DNA of 11,173 nucleotides, from positions 1 to 11,173 of the forward strand of contig JAGADB010000182.1 in the NCBI GenBank assembly GCA_017613815.1, written 5' to 3'. Within the stretch, counting starts at the first letter, position 1. Every line of letters begins with the position of its first letter. The position numbers and the translations under genes are program-made. Shown here one piece after another: positions 1 through 6,227 of the stretch. This DNA comes from Clostridia bacterium. Its GTDB lineage: Bacteria; Bacillota; Clostridia; Oscillospirales; CAG-382. The notes below the pieces were generated by a model. The model saw nothing but the letters and a program-made list of their open reading frames with translations. It searched no databases and was not told where the DNA came from.

Positions 1-505
1 CTATATCTATAAACAGCGGAACCTTAATCTGCGCGCCCGTTTCAAGCGTTGCGGGTTTAGACGCGCCCGTCGCGGTGTCGCCCTTGAAGCCGGGTTCGGT
101 TTCGGTAACCTTCAGTTCTACGAACATGGGGGGTTCAACGCCGAAAACGTTGCCCTTATACGACATAATTTTGCACATCATTTCTTCTTTTACGAATCTG
201 AAGTTGTCGCCGAGCTTCGCCTTGTCTATCGGAAGCTGTTCAAACGACTCCATATCCATGAAATAGTAGAGTTCGCCGTCGTTGTAAAGGTACTGCATTT
301 CTTTTCTCTCAACGAGCGCCGTCGGATATTTGTCCGTCGGGTTGAACGTCTTTTCAATAACCGCGCCGGTTATTACGTTTCTGAGCTTGGTTCTTACAAA
401 TGCGGCTCCTTTTCCGGGTTTTACGTGCTGAAATTCAATAATCTGCATTACGCTGCCGTCCATATCGAACGTAAGGCCGTTTCTGAAATCGCCTGCTGTA
501 ATCAT
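1..505 (-). CDS. efp: Elongation factor P, 3' end cut by window
   Basis: Reading the minus strand from ATG at 505 gives 168 residues beginning MITAGDFRNG, before the window ends. EF-P enters the ribosomal E site and relieves stalling at consecutive prolines. The N-terminal KOW-like domain carries the loop VKPGKGAAFVR, whose tip lysine is residue 32; in this family that lysine is the site of modification. The OB domains follow, with the family stretches NPTDKYPTALVERKEMQYLY and, later, GDTATGASKPATLETGAQIKVP. About 17 residues are missing at the C-terminus compared with the usual ~185. The start is fixed by GGAGG eight bases upstream. The gene lies downstream of an Xaa-Pro peptidase gene, a pairing common in Firmicutes, but a promoter of its own at 545-573 suggests separate expression. 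Identification is secure; which modification the lysine carries cannot be told. Confidence 0.97.
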   Translation of the reverse strand, partial: MITAGDFRNGLTFDMDGSVMQIIEFQHVKPGKGAAFVRTKLRNVITGAVIEKTFNPTDKYPTALVERKEMQYLYNDGELYYFMDMESFEQLPIDKAKLGDNFRFVKEEMMCKIMSYKGNVFGVEPPMFVELKVTETEPGFKGDTATGASKPATLETGAQIKVPLFIDI

Positions 506-544
506 AAAATAGTCCTCCAAATATTATTACAAAATCATATAAAT

Positions 545-573
545 ATTATACTATATTATTTCTTTTATTGCAA
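545..573 (-). promoter_or_regulatory. Sigma-A type promoter for efp
   Basis: On the minus strand a TTGCAA box (568-573) is followed after exactly 17 bases by a perfect TATAAT (545-550). Transcription would start near 538, giving an efp leader of about 33 bases that contains the GGAGG ribosome site. The element sits in the 75-base AT-rich gap between the peptidase stop and the efp start. It implies that efp can be transcribed apart from the upstream genes. Seen by eye only. Confidence 0.7.
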
Positions 574-580
574 TACTTTT

Positions 581-1672
581 TTACAAAATCAGCAATTCTT
601 TGCCGCTTGCGGTTAAATTTTCGCATCCCTTTGCGGTAACCCGCACGATATCCTCAATTCTCACGCCGAATTTTCCGCTTAAATACACTCCCGGCTCGAC
701 GCTGAGCACCGCGTTTTCGGGAATTATATCCTTGCACGCCGGCGAAAAAGTCGGCTTTTCGTGAATTTCAAGCCCCAGGGAGTGTCCGAGCGCGTGTCCG
801 AAGGTCCCGTCGTAGCCCCTTTTCGCTATATAATTTCTTGCAATTCCGTCAATCTCTTTTCCGGTCTTTCCCGCCGAGATATATTCGAGAGCCGCTTTCT
901 GCGCGCAAAGAACGGTGTCGTAGACGTCCTTCATCTTTTCGGTGGGTTTTCCTATGCACAGCGTTCTCGTCATATCCGAGCAGTATCCGCCGTATTTTGC
1001 GCCGAAATCGAGCGTAAGAAAGCCCTTTTTGATTTTCGTGCCGTCGGGCGCGCCGTGCGGCATCGCCGTTTTCTTTCCCGACACGGCTATCGTGTCGAAA
1101 GCAATTCCGTCAGCCCCGTTTTTCCTCATAAAATACTCGATTTCGAGGGCGACGCGCTCTTCCGTGAGTTCGTCTTTTCCGATGTTGTCGGAAATGAAGT
1201 TTACGATGTATTCAAACGCCTTATCGGTGATTTTCTGCGCTTTTTTGATGTTTTTTATCTCGTTTTCGTCCTTTTGCGCCCTCATTTTTTCGAAAAGCGC
1301 CGACGCGCCGGGGACAAGGTCGTATTTTGACAGTTTTTCCCTTATTTTTTCAAAGCCGTTTACGGTGAGGTAGTCTTCCTCGTACAAAATTCTCTTTCCG
1401 CCGCCCGAAATGCGCTTTATTGTATTCCACATATCCTTGTCCTGCAGGATAATCTGCGTATCATACGGAATAAGGCCTTTTTTCTGCGCTTCATTTGCCG
1501 CGCCGAAATATCTGAAATCGGTGATGAAGACGCAGGCGTTTTTGTTCATAAAAACAAAGCCGTCCGACGACGGAAATTTCGATGCGTATCTTCTGTTGGT
1601 CTCTGAAACGGCTAAAATTCCGTCAAATTCCGTCTCCGACGCTTTTTTCATTTTATCGAACAGTTCCGACAT
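581..1672 (-). CDS. Xaa-Pro aminopeptidase (M24 family)
   Basis: A 363-residue metallopeptidase of the M24B (PepP/PepQ, YqhT-like) family, expected to remove residues next to proline in peptides in the cytoplasm. The N-terminal creatinase-like domain covers about residues 1-125 and the pita-bread catalytic domain about 135-363. All five two-metal ligands are visible: D222 and D233 (DFGAKYGGYCSD), H297 (HSLGLEIHE), E326 (SVEPGV) and E340 (RIEDIV). The frame is open back to 1795 but would then overlap the upstream gene. The ATG at 1672 matches the family N-terminus. A TTG at 1706-1708, six bases after GAGGG and 14 bases after the upstream stop, has the better ribosome site and would add 12 residues. 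Its position next to efp is the usual Firmicute arrangement. Exact substrate is unknown. Confidence 0.93.
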   Translation of the reverse strand: MSELFDKMKKASETEFDGILAVSETNRRYASKFPSSDGFVFMNKNACVFITDFRYFGAANEAQKKGLIPYDTQIILQDKDMWNTIKRISGGGKRILYEEDYLTVNGFEKIREKLSKYDLVPGASALFEKMRAQKDENEIKNIKKAQKITDKAFEYIVNFISDNIGKDELTEERVALEIEYFMRKNGADGIAFDTIAVSGKKTAMPHGAPDGTKIKKGFLTLDFGAKYGGYCSDMTRTLCIGKPTEKMKDVYDTVLCAQKAALEYISAGKTGKEIDGIARNYIAKRGYDGTFGHALGHSLGLEIHEKPTFSPACKDIIPENAVLSVEPGVYLSGKFGVRIEDIVRVTAKGCENLTASGKELLIL

Positions 1673-1722
1673 ATAAATTTGTCCGCTTTTTTTCTCCGGT
1701 TCTTTCAAAACTTTCCCTCTTT

Positions 1723-2583
1723 TTATTTTTTCAGCGATAAATAATATTTTTTCATTGTAAGCGCGTCCTCCGCCTGCGTTCCGTCGGACTCGCATATAAA
1801 CGTCGGGGTTATTCCCATGTCGCTTACCGCCTTCATAAGCGGCTCGAAATCGGGTCCGAACACGGTATCCTCAAACGTCAAGTGCCTTTTTTCGCCGCCC
1901 GTAGTATATTCTATTTTTGAGAAATGGCAGTGCAGATTTTCGGCGTATTTTGCGCCTTTTTTCTTTGAAATTTCGTCAAAAACGCGCTTATAATCGTCGG
2001 AATTTTTGAAAACTCCGCCCTGCTCCCTGGCGTTCATATGTCCGAAATCGACGACGGGGACCACCGTTTCGTCGACGGTGCAAAGCTCCAGCACTTCATC
2101 GAGCGTGCCGAGCTGATTTACTTTTCCCATCGTTTCAATTCCGAGTTTTAAGCCGTACAGTCCGAGTTTATCAAGCTCGGAAATCGCGTGATGCATCGCG
2201 CCTTTTGCGTATTCCGTCGCCGTGCTTCTGTCGATTTTCGCGCAGGAGCCGGCGTGAATGACCATGGTCTCGCCGCCCATAAGCTTGAGCGCCATAGCGC
2301 TTTCAATTATGTATCTTGCGCTGCCGAGCCGTTTTTCCTCTTCAAGCGACGAAAGGGAAATGAAGTAGGGAGCGTGTATCGATATTTTAATGCCCGCTTC
2401 CTTTGCGTTCTTTCCTATTTCGGCAAACATTTCGGGAGAGCCGTTTACGCCTCTGCCCGCCTCGTACTCGTACGCGTCGAGCCCGAATTCCTTTACCCAC
2501 GCGGGTGCGTCGGCGGTCCTTTTTTTCAAAGCGTTAAAGCTGTCGGAGTTGCCGCCCGGTCCGAAAAACGGAGCGTTTTTCAT
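1723..2583 (-). CDS. Endonuclease IV-like TIM-barrel protein
   Basis: A 286-residue protein of the AP endonuclease 2 superfamily (Nfo-like TIM barrel), in which metal-dependent AP endonucleases and sugar isomerases both occur. Most metal-ligand positions of classical endonuclease IV can be matched in order: H70 (SIHAPY), H110 (VIHAGS), E150 (GIETMG), D179 and H182 (VVDFGH), H218 or H220 (NLHCHFS), H234 (EKRH) and E265 (ICESDG). The Asp of the classical DxH pair is replaced, since the segment reads EKRH. A DNA-repair role is therefore likely by family but not certain. The start ATG overlaps the upstream yqeG stop as ATGA and is preceded by GAGAGGG with suitable spacing, so translation is probably coupled. 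The Xaa-Pro peptidase follows on the same strand. Confidence 0.8.
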   Translation of the reverse strand: MKNAPFFGPGGNSDSFNALKKRTADAPAWVKEFGLDAYEYEAGRGVNGSPEMFAEIGKNAKEAGIKISIHAPYFISLSSLEEEKRLGSARYIIESAMALKLMGGETMVIHAGSCAKIDRSTATEYAKGAMHHAISELDKLGLYGLKLGIETMGKVNQLGTLDEVLELCTVDETVVPVVDFGHMNAREQGGVFKNSDDYKRVFDEISKKKGAKYAENLHCHFSKIEYTTGGEKRHLTFEDTVFGPDFEPLMKAVSDMGITPTFICESDGTQAEDALTMKKYYLSLKK

Positions 2584-3104
2584 ATTTTTCCCTCTCTTTT
2601 TGTCTTATTTCTTCTCTTTTCGCGTGATTTGTATATTGCCAAAAACGGCTTTTCCATTATCCTCTTGAACTTGAAAAACGCGCTTTCTTTATCCTTAATC
2701 GGCTTTACGAGAATTGCTTTCATGCCTATTCTCTTTGCAGACGCAATATCGGTGAAAATCTGGTCGCCTATCGCCATGCTGTTGTCCTTATCGGCGCCGT
2801 TTTCCCTCATAAACGCTTTATACCGCTTTATAAGCGGCTTTTTCATATCGGCCTTATATTTATACCCGAGCTCTTGTGCGTATTCCTTTGCCCGTTCTTC
2901 GCCGTTATTCGACACCAAAAGCAGGGTTATGCCGAGCTCTTTTAATTTTCCGAACCATACGAGATTTTCCTTTGTGGGAGTTTTATTCTCATACGGCACG
3001 AGCGTATTGTCTATGTCCACGAACAGATACTTTATCCCGTTTTCGGTAAAATACTCTTTCGGGATATCGTAAACCGTGTCGTACATTCTGTCGGGTATAA
3101 ACAT
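2580..3104 (-). CDS. YqeG family HAD IIIA-type phosphatase
   Basis: A 174-residue HAD-superfamily hydrolase of the YqeG type, soluble, with a basic C-terminal tail. Motif I is D30-I-D32-N-T34, with D30 the expected nucleophile; motif II is S65 in LLVSNNGE; the conserved lysine region is MKKPLIK around 87-93; motif III is G113-D114-Q115 with D119. The length is usual for the family, whose physiological substrate is poorly defined. GGAGG lies four bases before the ATG. The stop overlaps the next gene as ATGA. The gene begins only about 31 bases beyond the terminator that ends the rpsA block, leaving little room for an independent promoter. In Bacillus yqeG stands beside other housekeeping genes; here it heads a group with an endonuclease IV-like gene, a peptidase and efp. 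Confidence 0.92.
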   Translation of the reverse strand: MFIPDRMYDTVYDIPKEYFTENGIKYLFVDIDNTLVPYENKTPTKENLVWFGKLKELGITLLLVSNNGEERAKEYAQELGYKYKADMKKPLIKRYKAFMRENGADKDNSMAIGDQIFTDIASAKRIGMKAILVKPIKDKESAFFKFKRIMEKPFLAIYKSREKRRNKTKREGKI

Positions 3105-3130
3105 TTTTCCTCCGAAAGTCTTTTCTTTAC

Positions 3131-3162
3131 AAAAATGACCGAAGAAAACTCTCTTCGGTCAT
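3131..3162 (-). terminator. Intrinsic terminator after rpsA
   Basis: Positions 3135-3162 form a perfect 11-bp stem (ATGACCGAAGA with TCTTCGGTCAT) around a 6-base loop, followed on the minus strand by TTTT. It begins 13 bases after the rpsA stop codon, where an end-of-operon terminator is expected. The other strand also has a T-rich run beyond the stem, so it might work both ways, but no plus-strand gene ends here. Confidence 0.85.
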
Positions 3163-3175
3163 ATTTTATTTGTGC

Positions 3176-4591
3176 TTATTCAGCGTCTTTTGCCGCTTCT
3201 TCTACGGCTTCTTTAACGTCTTCCGCAGCTTCTTCGACTGCCTCTTTTGCTTCTTCGGCTTTTTCTTCCGCCGCTTCGGCTGCTTCTTCGACCGCCTCTT
3301 TGACTTCCTCGGCGGTTTCCTTTGCTTTAACGGCTGCTTCTTCAACCTCTTCGGCTACTTCGGACGCTTCAACTTCGGCTTCCGTTACCGCCTTTACTGC
3401 TTCTTCAGCCGCCTCTTTTACTTCTTCCGCCTTTTCTTCTACCGCTTCGGCTGCCGTTTCTGCCGCCGTTTCCGCGGATTCTTCCTCGGAAGTTTCGGGT
3501 TCGAGCAGAGCTCTTATCGAAAGGCTTACTTTCTTAGTCTCGGAGTCGATTGCCGTAATCTTTACGGTTACCGTCTGACCGATTGAAAGCTCGTCGGAGG
3601 GCTTTGCGATCTTCTTGTTGGAGATCTGCGAAATATGGATGAGTCCGTCGATGCCGGGGATGAGTTCCGCAAACGCGCCGAACGGCGTAAGGCTTACTAT
3701 CTTTACGTCTACAACGTCGTCAACCTTGTATTTTTCAACGAATACGTTCCACGGATTTTCCGCTTCGGATCTGTGTCCTAAGGAAATTCTCTTCTTTTCG
3801 GGGTCGAGTTCCTTTATATAAACGTCTATTTCATCGCCTACGTTTACGACTTCGCTCGGATTCTTTATTCTCTTCCACGAAAGCTCGGTTACGTGAACCA
3901 TGCCGTCAACGGGGCCGAGGTCAACGAATGCGCCGTAATTCTTCACGGACTTTACTTTTCCGGTGAATTTCTGGCCTACTTCAGCAGTTTCCCAGAATTT
4001 CGCTTCCGCTTCTCTCTTCTTTTCGGACGCAACCGTTCTTATCGAGCCGACTGCGCGTTTTCTGCGCTCGTCAACGCTTATAACCTTGAATTCATAGGTG
4101 TTGCCCAAAAACTGCTGAAGGTCCTTTTCTTCGTACGGCTCCTCGCGTCTCGGAAGCGTCGTCTGTGATATCGGAATAAATACTCTGCCGTTTTCGCATA
4201 CGAGGACTATTCCGCCTCTTGTAGCTTCTATCGCTTTTCCGGAAAGAACCGTTCCGTCTTTTTCCGCCTGGGCTATTGCTTCCCAGTTTTTATCGGTGTC
4301 AATTCTCTTCTTTGAGAGGAGAACCGTTCCTTCAGCGTCGTTCGGTTTTACTACGATAACTTCTACTTCGTCTCCGACCTTGACTACGTCTTCCGTCTTA
4401 GCGGTAGGGTCGTCAGTGAGTTCGGAAAGCGGGATCATACCTGTATATTTTATACCGAGATCAACGTGCGCCTCCGTCGGCGTTACCGACGTTATCACGC
4501 CTTTTACTCTTTCTCCTGTTCTGAGTGTTTTGAATGATGCGTCGAGCATTTCCTCAAAACTCATAGCATCGTTAATCATTGATGTGTCCAT
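3176..4591 (-). CDS. rpsA: Ribosomal protein S1 with long Glu/Ala-rich tail
   Basis: A 471-residue S1-type protein that binds mRNA at the 30S subunit. Four S1 OB-fold domains are visible at about residues 24-96, 112-187, 205-274 and 289-360. The third and fourth are the most canonical (VKNYGAFVDLGPVDGMVHVTELS, split here by the usual GAFVDLG core; LTPFGAFAELIPGIDGLIH). Residues 364-471 are a low-complexity tail made only of Glu, Ala, Val, Lys, Thr, Ser and Asp apart from one Pro, predicted helical. The ATG at 4591 overlaps the ispH stop as TAATG, and the nearby ribosome site is weak (GGTGAAAG, 13 bases away), so translation probably depends on the ribosome leaving ispH. In many Clostridia IspH and S1 are one polypeptide; here they are separate frames. 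A terminator follows. Confidence 0.94.
   Translation of the reverse strand: MDTSMINDAMSFEEMLDASFKTLRTGERVKGVITSVTPTEAHVDLGIKYTGMIPLSELTDDPTAKTEDVVKVGDEVEVIVVKPNDAEGTVLLSKKRIDTDKNWEAIAQAEKDGTVLSGKAIEATRGGIVLVCENGRVFIPISQTTLPRREEPYEEKDLQQFLGNTYEFKVISVDERRKRAVGSIRTVASEKKREAEAKFWETAEVGQKFTGKVKSVKNYGAFVDLGPVDGMVHVTELSWKRIKNPSEVVNVGDEIDVYIKELDPEKKRISLGHRSEAENPWNVFVEKYKVDDVVDVKIVSLTPFGAFAELIPGIDGLIHISQISNKKIAKPSDELSIGQTVTVKITAIDSETKKVSLSIRALLEPETSEEESAETAAETAAEAVEEKAEEVKEAAEEAVKAVTEAEVEASEVAEEVEEAAVKAKETAEEVKEAVEEAAEAAEEKAEEAKEAVEEAAEDVKEAVEEAAKDAE
3179..3502 (-). repeat. Low-complexity repeat encoding the S1 tail
   Basis: This stretch encodes residues 364-471 of the S1 protein and reads on the plus strand as repeated GCTTCTTC-like units. 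The nonapeptide KEAVEEAAE occurs twice exactly (starting at residues 431 and 449) and once with a final Lys (460); a looser KEAAEEAVK lies at 392. The last two copies are 11 residues apart, the others are not, so the repetition is imperfect. Such a sequence is prone to length change by slippage. Confidence 0.85.
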
Positions 4592-5553
4592 TAGTTTGTA
4601 CTTTCACCGGAGTTTATTATCTTTCCTATTCCGGCTACTACCTCCTCTATTATATCATCAGGTGTTGAGGCACCTGCTGTGATTCCTACCGTAAAGTCAT
4701 TTTTTTCGCTTCCGTAAAATTCCTTTGCTCTTTCAAGTTCGCTTATGATTTCGCTTTCGGGTATTTCCGACGCGTCCTCAACAAGATACGTTTTTTTACA
4801 GTATTCCGACGCTATGTCATACAGTTTTTTCGTGTTTGAACTCTTTACACAGCCTATTATGAACATTAAATCAGCGGTTGAGGCAATTTTTTTTGCCTCG
4901 TTCTGCCTTTTACCGGTAACATTACATATTGTATCAAATATTTTCACTTTTGTATATAGATTTTTTATAATTTTTTGACAATTTACATATTTTTCATTAT
5001 TATTTGTCGTCTGGGATACCATAAGCACCGATTTTTGTGAACAATTAGGGGTACTCTTAACAAATTTTTCACATTCGCCCTCGTCGGAAAGCACCGCCGT
5101 TTCGGCGGAATGCGAGTAGCTCTGTATGCCTTTTACCTCGGGGTGGTTTTTGTCCCCCGAAATTATCGTATAGTCGCAGTCCTTTGAGTTTCGGTCGACG
5201 ATTTTATGTATTCTCTTTACGAAAGGGCAGGTGGCGTCGATATATTCTATTCCCATATTCTCTATGGTCCCGACAAGCTCCTTTGTCGCGCCGTGGGTTC
5301 TTATGACGACTATGACGTTGTCCTTTTCGGCTTCAAGGTCCTTTATCTTATCCTCGTCGATACAGTATATACCGTCTTTTTCGAGCCGCTCTATAAAGTT
5401 TTTGTTATGAATGAGCTCGCCTGCGACGACGATTTTCTTATCGGTCTTGTCTTTAAGCTCGTATATCGTCTCCACCGCGCGCTTGACTCCGAAGCAGAAG
5501 CCGCAGTCCTTGGCGATTACTATTTTCGCTCCGATTTCCTTTTTTGCGCTCAT
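4591..5553 (-). CDS. ispH: 4-hydroxy-3-methylbut-2-enyl diphosphate reductase
   Basis: A 320-residue IspH, the last enzyme of the MEP pathway, which converts HMBPP to IPP and DMAPP in the cytoplasm using a 4Fe-4S cluster. The three cluster cysteines are C20 (CGFCFGV), C109 (DATCPFV) and C210 (TICNVTGKRQ). Substrate-site residues are H49 (GELIHNK), H87 (RTHGA), H137 and E139 (NHPEV), T182 (SQTT) and the closing GASTPDD near 294-300. The length is that of a stand-alone enzyme. The start overlaps the plsC stop as ATGA and the stop overlaps the rpsA start as TAATG. The part encoding about residues 165-225 is markedly richer in A and T than its surroundings and carries a promoter-like sequence. 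Confidence 0.97.
   Translation of the reverse strand: MSAKKEIGAKIVIAKDCGFCFGVKRAVETIYELKDKTDKKIVVAGELIHNKNFIERLEKDGIYCIDEDKIKDLEAEKDNVIVVIRTHGATKELVGTIENMGIEYIDATCPFVKRIHKIVDRNSKDCDYTIISGDKNHPEVKGIQSYSHSAETAVLSDEGECEKFVKSTPNCSQKSVLMVSQTTNNNEKYVNCQKIIKNLYTKVKIFDTICNVTGKRQNEAKKIASTADLMFIIGCVKSSNTKKLYDIASEYCKKTYLVEDASEIPESEIISELERAKEFYGSEKNDFTVGITAGASTPDDIIEEVVAGIGKIINSGESTN
4953..4981 (-). promoter_or_regulatory. Possible internal promoter within ispH
   Basis: On the minus strand TTGTCA (4976-4981) is followed after 17 bases by TATATA (4953-4958), in an AT-rich patch of ispH about 365 bases before the rpsA start. It could supply extra transcription of rpsA. Promoter-like matches are frequent in AT-rich DNA, so this is tentative. 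Confidence 0.3.
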
Positions 5554-6227
5554 TTCTTTTCATCCTCCGCCTTTGACTCGTCGTTAAGTGCGCAGATTCT
5601 GTCAAAAATCTTATCGCTTATCTTCTGATAGCCGACCGGTCCCTTTTCGGTTACGCCGTATTCCTCGAACGATATCGGTTTGCCGATATTTACATACGCT
5701 TTTCTGAACAGGCACATACGGTATTTTTTCGTATAGACGGATACGGGGATTACGCTGCTCTGCGTCTTATACACGAGCATTCCCGTTCCGCTTTTTATGC
5801 CTATGTTGCTCGGATGTCTGCCGGAACATCTCTTTCCCTGCGGAAATATGCCGACGGGTTCTCCGTTTTTTATGAGCGTCAGCGCCGTCTTAATAGAGCC
5901 GATGTCGGTCTTGTTCCTGTCCACCGAAAACGCGCCGAGAGCTTTAAGAAGTCTTCCCAAGAGCGGCACTCTGAAGAGTTCCACCTTTGCCATAAAGTTT
6001 ATCGGTCTTTTGAACGCCGACGCGAGCAGCACGGCGTCCCAGTTTGACATATGGTTGCAGCATACGAAGCATGCTCCGCTTTCGGGTACGTTTTCCTTTC
6101 CCGTAACCTTTGTGAAGAACAGCGCCCTTACAAGTCCGCCGAGCAGAAACACCGCGGTTTTATACAGTTTTTTCCCTTTGACTTTTGGCTTTTTTTCTAC
6201 TTTAACGTTCTGCACCGAGCTTTGCAT
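5550..6227 (-). CDS. plsC: 1-acyl-glycerol-3-phosphate acyltransferase family
   Basis: A 225-residue PlsC-type lysophospholipid acyltransferase, expected to acylate 1-acyl-glycerol-3-phosphate to phosphatidic acid at the inner membrane face. The catalytic NHxxxxD motif is CNHMSNWD with H59 and D64. A second block is GAFSVDR (98-104). Motif III reads FPQGKR (128-133) instead of the commoner FPEGTR, so Gln stands where Glu is usual; similar FPQG forms occur in clostridial relatives. A hydrophobic stretch at about 24-38 after a Lys-rich start may insert in the membrane. The ATG lies inside the end of cmk (26-base overlap, different frame) with only a weak AGAG ribosome site, and the stop overlaps ispH as ATGA. 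The cmk-plsC-ispH-rpsA order is typical of Clostridia. A GTG at 6215 is an alternative start. Confidence 0.88.
   Translation of the reverse strand: MQSSVQNVKVEKKPKVKGKKLYKTAVFLLGGLVRALFFTKVTGKENVPESGACFVCCNHMSNWDAVLLASAFKRPINFMAKVELFRVPLLGRLLKALGAFSVDRNKTDIGSIKTALTLIKNGEPVGIFPQGKRCSGRHPSNIGIKSGTGMLVYKTQSSVIPVSVYTKKYRMCLFRKAYVNIGKPISFEEYGVTEKGPVGYQKISDKIFDRICALNDESKAEDEKK

Noticed and set aside
75..616. Short plus-strand frames over efp and the efp/peptidase gap
   Set aside because: They lie opposite clear coding sequence or AT-rich promoter DNA and resemble no protein.
2188..3072. A 294-codon plus-strand frame opposite the TIM-barrel and yqeG genes
   Set aside because: It crosses two well-supported genes and the junction between them, has no family motif and no ribosome site; it is an antisense shadow.
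3179..3502. The repetitive stretch as a CRISPR array or satellite
   Set aside because: The units are short and irregular with no spacers, and the sequence stays in frame as the end of S1.
3135..3586. Two plus-strand open frames rich in Ser/Ala and Phe/Cys opposite the end of rpsA
   Set aside because: They are antisense reflections of the repetitive Glu/Ala codons of the S1 tail, begin inside the terminator hairpin, lack ribosome sites and show no recognisable domain.
5550..6227. FPQGKR in PlsC as a sign of an inactive enzyme
   Set aside because: The catalytic His and Asp are intact, and FPQG variants are found in clostridial acyltransferases, so loss of activity is not supported.
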